64,000 nt of DNA from Holacanthus passer (GCA_025331565.1 JAFREQ010000045.1:1984001-2048000); one strand, 5' to 3'; positions 39,701 to 54,700 are shown, counted from the first letter of the stretch. Notes: a model not told the origin generated them from the letters alone. Made by a program: numbers and translations.

Positions 39701-42700
39701 GCATACGAACTGGAATAAGAGAGTTGATAGGCTGGCCTAAGCTTCCCGCTGCCACGGATCAGTATGTACTGCCTCTCCTCTCCCTGCCTGGGCTGATCTA
39801 ACTCACTGGAGTGGCAAATTACACCAGACCTACAGCTGTAGCCCGACATTATGATTAATTTGATCAGTAATTTCTCCTGTTTTTCATTTTAATCGCCGCG
39901 ACCATTCTGCTGTGGCAGGTCTTTCAGATCTAATTAAGATCAATTCCGGTGTAACAGACTTGGCGAGCGCCTTTACCCTGTCAAATCCCTGAGCTCTCCG
40001 GGCGTGGAGAAAACCCGCAGCTCTAATCAATCAACTTCCAGCAAAATCCAGCGGGCTCCCGCAATCAGCCCATTAACACACTTTAGCAAATTTTATAATC
40101 TCCCCCGTCTATTTGTCATCACTGTGGTGGCTATTTCAGGCAGCCACAGGCTGCATCTCACTGTACTCTGCATGTTGGGAAGCGGAGAGGGTGTGGGTGG
40201 GGTAGAAAGGTAAATTCTTACTCCATTTAACCAAATTAGCTGCAGTAATCTGAGTTTAGACCATTGACTCAAGGGGACACAGTCTTTTGTGGTGTGATTT
40301 GTATTCTAATAGGGATATTAATGAGCCACTTAATGCATTTTGTCTCACAAATTAAAAACACCAAACACTAAAAACACTAGGGATGTAATGAACGCTCAGG
40401 ATTTCCTCACCATGAGTTTACGGAGAATATCACACACCTCCCATGAGAAGAGAATTACAATGGGACATTAATTGGAACATAATGAGTGTTTGTCTCTCTG
40501 CAGCGTGGCGTTGTATTTTCAGCAAATAGTTGAATGGCTGGCTGATTTTGCACGTCTGAATAATGACAGCAGGAAATAGGGGTGTTATCTGTGTAATGCT
40601 GATTGTATTATGGTAATTATGACTCGACTTTACTGCACAGACCAGTTCCTCTGGGTGAAGCGTGGAAACACCAGAAATGCCCTTCTGTGTCTTCAATTAA
40701 AACACACAAAAGGTCGATCACAGGCTGTGTTTGTGACAAAGTCCCTGCTGAGGGAGTCTCCCTCAATTCAAAACGTATGTGAATTAACTCACGAGTTGCT
40801 CTGTGATTCTGGGCCTGAAAATCCAATCACTGACCCAGGCAGCGGAGGGAGGCAGAGCTGCTGTTTAAATCCTATTGCAGCCTTGAGTGGGTGCTGAGGC
40901 TGCGGCCTGTCCTTGGGCGAGCCCCTCGCTGGGTGACACGCGCTATGAAAACACCAGCACTGACCCAGAGAAACTAAACCTTTTACGGCCATTCTGCTTC
41001 TCCCACACACACACACACATACACACACACACGCGTTTCATAATCCTATTTGATGAGGCAATATCTTAATGATACCTGATGTGGCCCCTTTGGCCCCCCT
41101 CAAGGGAGGTCTGTCCTCAGTCATCATAATCAGCCTCGCTGCTTCTTTTAGAAGAAGACAATCTATATAAAGCTGAGGGTCTCAGTCCTGTCAATGCAGT
41201 GAGTTTGCTCTAAAACAACCCTGCTTCTGCTGCCTTTGTGCGTCTGAGAATTACAGATTGTAAGAAATTTAACAAAGTAGTGGTTTCCGAGGAAATCAGA
41301 GACTTATAAGTGGGATAGTCTGATTGTAGAGCATCTGTTATCTAAGGTCTTTGTACCCTGATGCAAGCTTAATGTGCGAATCTGTATGTTGGTCAGGAGC
41401 CCTTGTACCCACAGTCAGACTGGACAGTGTGTTTGGTGCGATGTAGCGGCTAGCCTTTGGAGCCCATTAAATCCAGAGGCTGTTTTTCCTGCTGAGTCTC
41501 ACTAGGCCGTGACAGGGCCGGAGAGGGCTGCAAGGGGGGAAACAAATAGCCCAACTCATCCTGGCCATAAAGAAGGTTGCACCACAACCCAATAAGGGTC
41601 TGACGCTGATGAATGTGACCAGGGACAGAAAGGCGACCCTGGCCAGTCTCCACCAGAAATGAAACCACAGGGATATAAAATAGGTTATTATCGTCACACA
41701 GTTGACAGCCAGACGGACAGAAGGGCAGAGATGGATGGACAGACAAAGTGACTAAAAAGAAGGTTGAGTAGGAAGAGCAGCAAAGATAAAGGGACTGATT
41801 ACGGCCAGAAAGCCCAAGGTTAGATAACCTCAGAATCCCTCTCTGTCGTGGGAGGATGTGAATCGTGCCTCTCGCCTGGTTGTGAGGTTTGATGTGCTCA
41901 AGTGCGTCAAGGCTTCAGCAACAAGATGCATATTCTAATAGCTCCACATAGACAGAAGAGCGGCCGGCCTCCATTCAAATATTGCCACTTGATAAAGATC
42001 AAGTGCTGACAGAGAATCAAGAATCGTGTATCCTGCTTAAACACAGTGTTTTCTCAAGGTTCATTTGCCCAAAATTGCACCACCATCAATGAGACCATTC
42101 AGATGCACACTTCAATTCTTTAAGTGAAGAATTACAGGAATTATGAATCTAATTTGTACTTGATATTGTTGTGTATTTGTAGTAAAACATCAAAACTAAT
42201 TAGCTGGGTGTTTTTTATGGTTCTCATCCAATGTGTCCATGAAATTAATATGAATGAGCTGAAGGTAGAGAGCCTTATATCTGTGTACAATTGCTATTGC
42301 TGAGATCATCAACAAGTGAATTTGCAAAATTCATTACAAAATTTTAAAAACATAACTTACTTATTACATAGTCTCAAAAAATAAACATTTACACAACATT
42401 TACAAGTCTGAAAAGAAAGTTGCTGTATGAACATGTCAAATTATAGCTAAGGTGTGATATGTAGTTACAGCCTCATGTTATCTTGTACAAGGAAAATTCC
42501 AGTTTAGGTTTTAGAATCAGACAATTTTGTCTCAGTGCAGACTCACCGGCAAAGGCATGGGTGGGGTGACAGGCGAAGGGAGGCTGCGGGCCGGCGACTG
42601 GTTGGGCCGGTGCGGCGGGGACTGCTGCGGCTGTCCAGAGGCGGAGGAGCAGGCAGAGCCTGGAGACGGGACAGAGGTCTGCTGCTGGCTGGGTGGGGTC

Positions 42701-45700
42701 ATGTGATGCTGGGATGGCAGCTGGTTCTGGGTGTGGGAGTGAGTCTGTTGGTGGTGGTGTTGCTGCTGTTGCTGCTGATGTTGCTGCTGTTGCTGCTGCT
42801 GCTGGTGGTGCTGCTGCATCTGTTGGAGCTGCTGCAGGTGTTGGAGCTGGGAGTTCAGTGATGAGGTAGCTGTTGAAAAGACAGCAAGTTGTTTAATCCC
42901 TTGTTGTGTTTGAGACTTGAGCTCTCCACACAGAGTGCAACAAACACAAACGAGCTTCGTCTGACAACCTTTTTTTTAGCACATAAACAGGGAGCCCTCA
43001 TTATTTGAAGAATATGCTCACACCTCAGATGGAAATGCATGTACACAAGGAGGTGTGGGGTGCATAGGGCGAATAGTGAGAGACATGTAAATAGCATGGA
43101 GCCACAACAAGGTCCTCCAGGGTTTTTACCCTGCATGATAGAGCCAGTGAATTTAATTTAGCTAGCTGGAGGACAAAGCTATCAAGCCTGACTGATATAA
43201 TTGCTCTCTCTGGAGCCAAAAGTCTTCATTGTCACTTGGAGAATGTCAGAATCTTTGGTTTAATGGCTTAAAATCTCATAGGAAAGAGACATCCATCTTC
43301 ACTGGGAGACTTCAGAAATAAACCCATTAACTAATTGGATCCAATAATGGCATGCCATTAGAACCTCATTTCTACATTTAAATTTTTATGCTGTTTAAAA
43401 AAAACGGTTAACACTTAGGCTGAGCCAGGCTGCAGCCACACGAGCATGCAAATACTCCCATGGACTCACAATGTCCATCTCAACTACAATATAAAATTGT
43501 TCATTCAAAAACATGAATACAGAATTTTGTTGATCATCAGTTCACACACATACATACACACACACACAGTGTTTGAATGAAAGACAAATCCATTCCACAA
43601 CACGAACAACAACTAATGTCTACTAAAGGTGTCAACTGTAATACTATATGTGGAGAATTGAGCTTAAGAACAACATCGAAGCTGACCTTCACAGCCCCTT
43701 AAATAGAAAAGGGACAAGTTTTCATACAGATACAATGGGTAGAAATGTTGTTTTATACCTGTACTCATATTCTGAAAGCTCTCGACAACCTTTCTTCACT
43801 CAAACACACCACAAAATGAAAATATATTCTATAGCAAAATAGTATGTGTGCAGTGACATGGCGAGGTTATTCACAGGTCATGCTAAGTGTAAAAGGCATA
43901 AAATAAACAAAACTTAAACTTTATAATATATTGTCTTACAATGATTTCCACAGTTAATGAGAGTTTGTGCTGTGGCCTTTGACTCTGTGATGCTACACAG
44001 CTTTGTCAAGAAAAGAAAAAGGTGAATACAACAGATGACCATGACAGGATCCAACATGATTTTCTGTGGATTAAAAGATAATACAGGCTTGGAGGGGATG
44101 AGACCTGATCTGTATGTTGATTCTGGATTTCACACACTGAACTGCACTACACAAAGAATATGACATAAATTTCCTTTAAACTTTAAAAGGCCAGGTGAAG
44201 TTAAGATAGTTCCATAACTAATGATGACAAAATCTAAAAAAAATATAATAATAAATAATAAATGCCCGAGGACAGACCCTTTTATGTATTTAGTGTTGTC
44301 TGAAGTTATGTCAAACAGCAATATTGAGGCTATCTTAGCTCAGTTGTTGATTGTCTATAGGATCAAGTAACATAATCACGATCCCATAGGCTTCCAGAAA
44401 TTGAGCAAAACTAAGCAAGAGGGGATGAGGGGTGCCTTTTTCCAAGCTTTGTCTGAGGGGAGGCCGCTGTCTCAGATTTTGAAAACCCCTGGTCTCAAAG
44501 AACTAATCACTGAAAAATAAGGGTATTGTGCTGTATTTAATAGCCCATTTACTTCGAATGGTCAAACTGGTAAAGACATCCAACTGGACTAGAGATACAA
44601 ATTTGAACTGATTAAAGTGCACAAAAGAAACAGTTCTTCCCTCTAATTTAAAGAAACAGATTTTCTCTCCAGGCATTCCTTGATCATATAAATAAAAGAA
44701 ACAATGGCTCTACCTGCCTTCAAATGCCCTAATTGCAGCCCATATATGTTGAAAGACCCCTCGTTACAACCTAGTATCTACTGCATTACAAGAGCGTACG
44801 CACACGTGTTACTATTAAAATGACTTAAACACAAAGGGCTGAATAATGAACGCTGGTTCAAAAGAGAGAACATCTATTGATAACACAGCCAGGCAATTGT
44901 GAACACAGGCGTAGACAAGCTTGTATACATACGGAATCAATGCACTTAAATAATTTAAGTATGGCTGCCTCATAAAAGATGAATAAAACATCAGCGCAGA
45001 CAAGTCTTTGATTAGTGTGGTCACTAGGACTCCAGGACAGGCACAGATGAACATTTGATGAAGATCAGATCATCCTCCTCTTCCCTCACGCTGCAGAAGC
45101 ACAGCCAAAGAAAGCCAGTAAACAGTACACTTTTACATTTCTTCTACCTCCTGACACATTGACACCTCTCTCACACCCCCACCATGAATTATATATCATC
45201 TGTGCAAACGGCAAGAGTCCATTTCTCACTTGAAATGTTGGGGCAAGTTGTCTAGCGAGCGCTGAGCCCCTGACAGGACCGGCTCTTTTCCTTTGCAACT
45301 TCACAACGACAAAATGTTGAGCCCTATTTAAAGATGGAGTAAGAGGGAACAAAGACAGAGAAAACAAAAGGGGGCTAAAATGAGATTTCTGTCAGAAAAT
45401 TATCGAAACCAGGCGAAGATCAAAGACGATTGGAGAATTTCCTCCAGCACCAACCATTACGCCGAGGAACAAGAGGTACAACAAAAAATATGAGGCAAAA
45501 GAAAACAAATACAGAGGGAATATGGAAGAAGCCCCATGTGGCCTTATTATAAGGGCTACACCGCAGGTACTATATTCTTTAACAGCAGTGCTTTATAAAT
45601 TCTGTCATCTTGTTAAGACTGTCAGGACCACTGACCCTCCCTTCCCCTCTAACTGGGCAACTGGCATTTTGAAGCTCATTCTTTTAACCACAGCTGTCTG

Positions 45701-48700
45701 ATTGCTTTGGTTGAGCACATAATCCAAACGGCTTGTCTCAGCTAATTGTTTGCGCTCCTTCCTCCAGCAGACGCAGGGCCGAGGATGAGAGTGGGAGCTT
45801 CACTTATGATGGAGTGAGGGCAAAAGGGTGCCGCGATCCTATAGTGCTCATTATATCTCCCACTGTCTCTTTGTTGTGTTTCATATTCACTAGTTCTCCG
45901 ACTGCAAAGCAAGCAGCACTCCCACTTAGTCATCACGCCCAAGGGGTGTAAGAGCATGGGTCCCACTTTCGCTGCTGTCACAACTCGCCTATGTTAATGT
46001 TTATAATGAGGAATGAGCCAGATCATAGAGGAGAGTCACGCAGCTAAATGACCAGATACTGTACAAGCTGAACTGTGGCATTTTGTGCTCCATTTAAACA
46101 TTTAACAACAATCATTTGGGACTATGAAACACCAGCACTGAGAAGTCTAAGGCCTCCAACCTCAGTGCTTTGAAGAACTGTCTGCCATCTCTCTCTCAGA
46201 GCTTTTTTTTTTCTTTTTGCTTTAGTGCCACAGTAGAAATCAACTGTTATCTTTGACTGTCCCGGCCCCGGCTTCTGAAGTACTGGAGGACGAAGCAAGA
46301 CTGATTGTCAGAGGTCGAAAGGCTAGGTCAAAGCCGGCTCATTCGTCAGACAAAATGCTATTTTTGTTTCCTGTGTGGTTGAGGAGTAAAGGGGGGAGAG
46401 GAGGGGGAGCAGCCTGCTCTCTCATTACCAGCGCTATCTCAGTAGTCCCTGCCAACCCCCCTATTACGGCACTTTTCTCTCTGGGGCTGATTCGAGCTCG
46501 ACTCCTTGTTTTCGCTCTCAATACACAACACCTACGTTTACAACTCTTCCCTATGAGTTATCTTATGTATCGTTTGTGTGTGTGCATGTTTGTGTACAGG
46601 TGTGGTCAGGGCAGAAGCCAAACTTTTCACATACTGTATCCGCCACAGGGGGACTAAACCTGAAGGTGAATTTTGAGGATCAAGCAGAACATTACTGCTT
46701 TAAAACAACGACAAATCCACAGTACTGTATGTGTGAAAATAAGCTACATTTTGGTATAAATTGCAGTTATATTTCACACAAGAGGACATTTCTGATTCAT
46801 CATCATCATTCATCAACTGCCGCTCTAAATTCACGACATTAAAAGAAATACAAAAACGTCGATTTATGCATTTAGGCTTTCTCGAAAGCATGTGTGAATA
46901 GGTGCTCATCATATCATAGCCCTTAGAAAAGGACCAGCCAAGGCCAACATGAAGAATGACTGCAGTTTAACAGTAATCACGTCTACACAAAAGGACTCTG
47001 ACTATCTTTCACTCCATCAAACTGCGTGTGCTCCACCCAGCATAAAGTACGGTCAGGAGAGGGTGGAGATCTGATCTCATGCGGCCATCACAAAGGAAAA
47101 GATAGTTCACAAACCTTGAAAAGAATGAACTGAGTTCACAAGAATGAGTAAAATCTAGACCAGTAAATTATAAGTATGTGTGCACTGTATGCTTTCCTTT
47201 TGAAGCATACGTTCTAGTAGTTGGAATATGTGCATCACCTTTTCTACTCAGTAATTAAACCGAGAACAGAAAAATGTCAAATGTCATCCCTAACTGCTGT
47301 TGCTTGCACCGTCTGAATGTCTTTGGCATCATTTAGGAGTGCTGTAAATTAAGAACTAATCAGAAGCTGCGGAGGAGCCTGTCAGTAGTTAATGAAATTG
47401 TCCAATGTGAGCCACCTTGTATTTTTAGGAACGGCTCTAGTCTAAACACAGCTGTCATTCTTTAACAAGAGAGGTGAGAGGGGACAAACAAGTTCCCCAT
47501 TACTGCTCTGCCTCACGTTCCACTATGGGAGTCCATAAACCACTGTCTCAATTGCCTTTTCAGTGAGTCACACTGATAATTACTCCACTGGAGGTAAGGA
47601 GATTTAGACTCTATGAGATCTGGTAATTACAAAGGTGGTCAAAGGAAGGTCATTTTTACTCTGCAGATTAGATTGGAGCACTTGTACACTGATGAAGTGG
47701 ATAACATCACTGTTTCTGTACTCATTCCTTTACTTCCACGGTTAACTTTTATCACCGTCGGTCAATTTGTGCCACATTGATGACACTCATCCGATAATTA
47801 TAATTAATGATAATCTGTCAATTATGTTTTTTAAATTAGTTGTTTAGTCTGCAAACTGTAAAAATCATCACCTGGTTAAACTTAAAACCAGAAAGCCATT
47901 TTTAAATACAGGCATGAAAAAGAAACAACTTAATGACTCATCACCAGCCATGGAGGAAAAATTTAGATACTTCACTCTCTTACTTAAAGTATCAAAAGTA
48001 CTCATTAGACAACCTTTTTCTTTTATTGGATTATTATTACTAATTCATTAATCTGTAAGTAGTGTTTCACTGTTGTAGCTGGTCAAGTCAAATAAATTCA
48101 GAGGAGTTAAAAAAAAAGAAATGTAGTAAAGTAAAGTATAAAGTGCAGTGGTGTAATTGAACGTCCGTAGCTGATCGGTTATCTACTTTGAAGCACAATG
48201 TTTGGGTTTGGGAGGAGCAACTGATTTAAAAGCCATCACTTTTGCCTCCACTGTGTGAAATCCTGTAGGCGGTGACCTCGGGCATTTTCAGTGGTGTAAC
48301 TGGGAAACTGGGCAAGCTTGTCATCACAGAAATAGATCATAAGATTGTGATGTTTGCTGCAACTTCAGCAATATCTGCCGCCTTCCCTTCGACACACAGC
48401 TCCGCTCGGTCACGGGAGCAGCTTGTCTGTGGTACAGTATCCTTCAGTATTGATAGGCTATTACTTGTGACACCTAACCAATCAGGTGCAGTGGGCGGGA
48501 CAATGGGCATACGATCCAAACCTTTTTGTGAACCATACGGTACATGTATCTAAAATGTATACTAAATGTATAGTAGTAGCTGAGTAAAAGTACTTAGTTA
48601 CACTCAACCACTGCTCATCACTTCAGCATTAGTTCCCTGATCAATTGTTAACATATTTGTGTATCGTGTAACACATTTTAAAATATGTTAAAATACATAA

Positions 48701-51700
48701 CTGGAATTTCATTGTAAAAAGAAAAAGCAGAGAAGCAAATTAATAGGTAATAAAAATGATCTTAACACAACCTTGAACACAAATTGGTGTTACACTCCTT
48801 TTACCGGCGAGTCTATACAATTGGTAATCATGTTAAAAGAATGGAAAACAAATTCCTGCCTTGGCAACGGCTGGAATAAACATGGAGAAAATGAAACGTT
48901 AAAGGAACTAGTGAACTACTGAATAAAAACATTACTCAGAGCCACAGCAGGCAATATCACTGCTTCAGTCCTGCTGCAGGAGGAACTCAGCGACTACAAA
49001 AAAAATATAGGCAGTTAAGATTTGAGCGGAGTCGCGGAGCCACAGGGTTTTAGAGAGTAAACCACATCGCTTGTAGGGATCCAGAGATAATGCTTTCACT
49101 TTGTGATGCAAGGCAATATCAAGCTGTGTTGTAGAATTCTCACTCTGGGGGAAGCATTTCAAAGAATCAAATCCTCTCCATGGAGATGTTACACATACAA
49201 GAAAATCCCTGTGTGCTCGATAATGTTGCCCTTTTGGTGTTGCTTACGCTAGGTTATTGATTTCCAAAGTGTGGTCCAGGGACCTCAAGGGGCCCTTGAG
49301 AGAGTTCCAGGGGGTCCCAAACAAAAGAAGATTTCCTTCCTGAGAGAGAAAATATAAAGATTGTAAATTTCTGCCTTTTAATACTGAGAAGTTAATTCCA
49401 CAAATTAGATTAACTCTCTGCTTGTTGGTTTGTTAATCAGTGAAACTTAGTTGGTTCACTGTCTGATTTTAACAAAAAACCTGCAGACTCTTGGTCCTCC
49501 GTGACACAAGCCTGCGGGACACGTCTGTTTTAAAACTAAAAATCTCCTCAGATGTGGTTCCTCAGGACAAAACCTTATACAATGACATTAGGAAGTATTT
49601 GGCTAACTTTAATTCTAGGAATGATTTATTATTAGAAACCTCAAGATATAGGTAATTAATCTTGATTTTTAAGCAATGCCTTAAAATTTCAAGAAATCCT
49701 TTAAATATCTAACTATATTAACTATATTTAACTATGCTGTTATATATACAACCTCAAAACACTTTCTTAAATTAAATTGACCAAACCAACTCTTGTATAC
49801 ATTGAGAGATTTCCCTGCTTTTGGTTTCACTCTCATTTCAAATACTACATGGACTCTGTGTTACACTGTAGTGCCCAGTAATGGGTCGCTCGCTTTTGTC
49901 CTTCAGAGTCCAGAAGCTACTGGACCCCCGCCCACTTTCTTTAAGAAAAAAAGAGCCTGTCTGCCTTGCAGGACAGACTGGGTTATTACAGCGTGTTCAT
50001 GGTCCCATCATGTGTCGTCAGACCAAAGCGGAGGCCGCGAGTAAAAGCCTCATGCAAAATTTATGTTCATGCGGCTGTTTCAGTGGGTGGAAAAATCAAT
50101 ATTGCGGGCCTGATGCACGGAGATGACTGAGTGCTCTCTGACTGACAGTAAAAGCTGAGAGAGATTGAGGGGCTACATTTACTGCTCTAGAAATGGAGTG
50201 GAGTAGAGTTGGTCTAATAGTCTAGTTCACCTCAAATTTGAATTTCATTGTGGCTTATTTTGGTAACAACTTGGATATTGAGGGCTTGAAGAAATTATGC
50301 CATTAGAGAAAAAGAGAACAAATCAAGAATAAGCAAGCTTGTTTTCAAATCGTCTAAAACACATCTTGCATTGCGGTCTCTGAGCAGCTAAAGTATTGTA
50401 TATTATGGGGTTATTAAGCCTTCCCTTCCTTTCCAACTTACCCAGATATAAAATGATTGTAGAATAATCAAAAGACAATGTGGGTATGAGGAGGACATCA
50501 TAGGGCTTTTGTTCTGCTCTGCTTCGCTTACATATGCTTTTGATAGCGTGCCACATACCCACAGTGCATTTGGGGAGGAATGTGAGAAGAGAACGAAAGA
50601 AAGTGAGAAAAAGAAATTCAGTGGGATGAAATAACCCCAAACAATGGGATTTGCTTTCCATTCTTCTGCCTCCATCTTCTGTCTTTAATTATTCCCTTTG
50701 GTTGTCTGAGGGAGCGTGTAAGCACTTTCACACAGCACAACATGCCCAGCAGCACAACACTGTCTGCCTTAGTGATGTGGAGACTTCTGAGTGACACTGA
50801 GCCTCTTGTGATTATTAATGCTGTTTAATACAACACAGAGCAGCCACTATGATTGAGGGAAAAAACAGATTTCAAAATGCATGCATTCAAAATGCAATGT
50901 GAATGGAATTATGTACTACACGAGCACTGCACTTGAGATACATCTTCCCCCTGCTACATAAACAACGTGTACACCATGAAATGAAGGCTAATGTTTTGTA
51001 GATGCAACGCTGAAAATGTGCATTTGATAGTAACTACCAAGTGTGCTCTATTTTGTACACAGTGTTTAATGGAACCTCAGCTGATCCTAGTGGGATCCTT
51101 TGTGCCGGTTTAGTAGTTTCTTCCTGAATCGCATATGAGATATTTGAGAGCCCAGAACGATGTATGATGAATGAAGTAGCATGCTACTTATACGCTTATC
51201 GTGCTCACTGACTAGCAACAGGTTCAGCAAAGGGCAGCGGCAGTAAATGAAATTCCGCACCGGGACAATATATCATCAAAAGAAATGTATGCACCCGAAA
51301 CTTACAAGCCTTCTCCAGATGCGGACAAGGTGCCTGATGGGGTTGGGGGAGGGGGTGAGGATGGGATAGTAGGGGGGAAAAAAAGGGAGGGGAGGAAGTG
51401 GGAGAATAGGGGGGAGGGCTTTTTTGCTGGATGGGTGAGGAGCAAGCAAGGGGAAGCAGCAGATTTTGTTGAATCAGTTCTATTTTCATACTGGCTGATC
51501 TGTGTCTTTTAACCATTTCACTGCAGCTGGAAAATGAAAGTACCAGGGCTAATTTCACAGTGAGAGCTCACTGAACAAAACCCCCCACGGTCTGTGGAAA
51601 AAGGTGCTAAGTCTACTTTGTCATTGTGAATTACGGTGGTGTAATTCAGGAAATGGGCTTGTGTGTATGAGAGAGAAACGTAGAAAATATATTCAGAAAG

Positions 51701-54700
51701 AAAGGCATGAAAAACCTTTTCTTCCTCTCTACCCTGAGATGTTCTCGGTGAGGTTTACTTATGATCTGGAAGTAACAGATATCTCTCTCCAAACATGCCG
51801 TCCTGTACCGATGCCACAGGATCCATCTGTGATGTGTCTGCAGTTAGTCCAGAAATAGCACCCACGGGACTTACACGCTCCTCAGGCCTCCTACGGGACC
51901 TTTTAAGCTGCACTGATACTGATAACAGCCCCCACAAATCTGGCCCCCAGATACCTCGGCCATTAATTAAGATAATTAGGCCCTGGTCAGCAATTAGTAA
52001 CCACAGATAGCTTTTAGCAGCGGCTGAGACGTCCCCGCTGGTGAGGGGTTTGGTTCCATACCATCTGCTGACAGATGTCACCACAGACTCTTTGGTTTCA
52101 CAGACGGGGAACTGGAGAGCCGTGTTTAAAAATGACCTCTGTGTGATCCAGGCTGGCTCCCAGACTCCCACAGCGTCTGTTGCTGCAGGATCACTTTGTT
52201 TGTTCTTTCTTTGGTTCTTTTTTTCTTTCAAACATGGAAGAGCGAGATCTATGAAAATCCATATGTGCTGCACACGGCCGGAGTGGGAATAGGAAACATT
52301 CACTGCACACGGTATCGATCAAAATTAGAACATCTGGTCTGAGTGTAAGTAGTATTGATTAGAACGTAATGTTACATTGATTTGCTTGTATTATTAAGTT
52401 CATGATAGATATTGATAATATGTTAGTTAACATTATAATGTTATATACAGTTATATTGAAAGTGAGGATATATCAAAACAATGCTGTACATATAGTGGTT
52501 TTAATGTAGTGGTTTTCGCAGATAAAATATTTTTACTGCACTGAAGGTTGATTATTTATATCAGGTCATTCCTAGACAGAAAAATGTAACAACAAACAAC
52601 ACAATGTGATTAACATCTTATTAAATCTTTCTTTTATATCGTACCTGTGATGCAAAGCCACTGGAAATCACTGACAAAAGCAAAGACCTACTGAATAAAT
52701 GTGAGAAACATTCACACACAAATGTGGCATTTATACTAATATCAAAATGCAGCATTTTGTGTATTTCATCCTGTGGCAAAGGTGTGTGATATAAGGCGCT
52801 GTAAGTAGAACAGACTGATAAAAACAGGCTGAATACACACATTCAACCATAGAGAACAGATCATGCAATAACTCACATTACTGGGGAATGGGAAATAAAG
52901 GATGCAGCTGTGCTACTTTACACAATTCCACATTTGAAGCAATCGGTGATAACACCATTTTCATTCCGGTTCAGTCCCATAAAATTACCATTAACATTAC
53001 AACTCATGCAGAACACAGATAAATGTAAAATGTCACCCAGTTCTGCCAGGCGGGAATTCCAGTTCCACAAGATTACCATCTCTGTCTGCTCTCTCCCACT
53101 GCACCTTGTCTAATATTTCATTTACAACATTTCATAAGTTCATTTTCCCCTCACTGACCATGTAAATCACAAATCAATTTTCATTTAAAATGCTTGACTA
53201 CAGATTGTTGCTGAAAGCTTCTGAATTGCGCCTCAGCAATATGGCAGACCTTTAGCAAATCTCTCGGAAACAGTCTGGTCGGAAAGGAGAGGGAAAAAAG
53301 TGAGATGTAATTTCTACAAAACAACTCCGGGGCCAAGTGGTCAAGGCATTTACTGGGAGCACTTTACAAGAGTTGAAATATCATGAAAACAATACACCAT
53401 TATGTATTGTAATTCATATCAGATTCAGTACTCCCTCTTTTCCAACAGGAACAGGCTGATTACGTGATGATGAAAAGATGAACTCTATTGTTTGTCCACA
53501 ATTGTTGGGGATATATAATCAATACATGCAAAAAAAATTCTGAATATTAATTAAGGATATCAGTGAGTTTTTAGAAAAGGTTCAGATAATTGAGATTGCA
53601 TTAAAAAATATGCATATAACTAAGATTTTAATGTAAACTGTTAATTTAGTTGAACGGACAGAAGTGGAACAGTATGCATGTTTGTTCAATAATTACACCA
53701 GGGAGTAGGTAATTTGTTATAAACTCAGGAGCTGAGGGAATAAAAAACAGCTGGATTAAAATGGAATAATTTGCATGTTCCAAATCATTCATGTAATTGG
53801 AAGCTAATTTGAAAATTTGCCATGATGACTTTCAGACTCCCAATTTTGAAAACCTAGCCTCTCTTACTACACTTCTACGACAAAATCCATTTGAATAAAT
53901 GCATTACACTTTCTGCATACACAGTGCAGACAGACACAGTGTGTAATATCGGGAGACTGTCTTGTATGTGTGTTTATGGCAGGAGGTTTGCAAAAAGCCT
54001 CCCTCAGTGTTTACCAGTGAGGGCAGATGTCAGGGTTTGCTGTGGAGGAGCAGACACAGCCACATCTGATTAACAATATTATTGTCCTCCTCCACACTGC
54101 CATAAAGACTCATCCCCCTCCCCCCCTTCCTTTCTTTCAGCATGCTGTCCTGTGGCATGGCTGAGCCAGAGTGACACTGCCACCATCCACAGAAACAAAA
54201 CACGAGTCAAGAGCCAGAAGGTTAAGACAAACAGCACTACTGTATCGTACCAGACAGAAAACATAAAAATATCTTGGGATACATACATTAAAAAAAATGA
54301 CACTGTATATTCAAACACAATGTGCATCATTTGTACTGTTATTTTTGTGCAATTATGAAATATATATGCAACTTGAATTCAGAACAAATCATCAGCATGT
54401 CTGCAACAAGTGAAACACCAGGGGGTAAAATTTACTTACATCTCGGCTTCAAAAAAAGACATCAGAGTATAAATCATGAGTCTCATGGGAGAGTCTGTGT
54501 GTTCATATGTGCGTGTACAGTAAACCTGCGCATCAGCCTGAGTGTAAATGTGTGTGTTTGATTCTAACCCTCTCATCGCTCCTCTGTACATTTTGATTGG
54601 TGATTTTTTTTCTTCTTTCCGTCGCCAAACTGTCACAAAGGCAGTAACCCCACACGTTTCCAAGCTGCTTATTGAAGACAAACAATAAACCACTGGCAGA

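Larger units (their letters stand above)
30166..42546. other. pou6f2 12.4 kb intron
   Basis: A long GT-AG intron. Stretches 31100-34200 and 37200-38500 are AT-rich and featureless. The blocks 34500-35250, 36100-37150, 38540-38780 and 39840-40150 are mixed in composition and enhancer-like. 38830-39130 is purine-rich, and a CA repeat lies at 41004-41033. A plus-strand run of about 12 G lies near 30267-30278. No other gene is supported. Confidence 0.6.

Noticed and set aside
42535..42861. Plus-strand Leu/Val-rich open frame of 108 codons
   Set aside because: It is the complement of the CAG/CAC repeat in the pou6f2 exon.
2580..53780. About seven perfect ATTTGCAT/ATGCAAAT octamers scattered over the window (for example near 2587, 24505, 35138, 43446, 53770)
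   Set aside because: For DNA of this AT content around four are expected by chance, so the excess is weak evidence of POU autoregulation.
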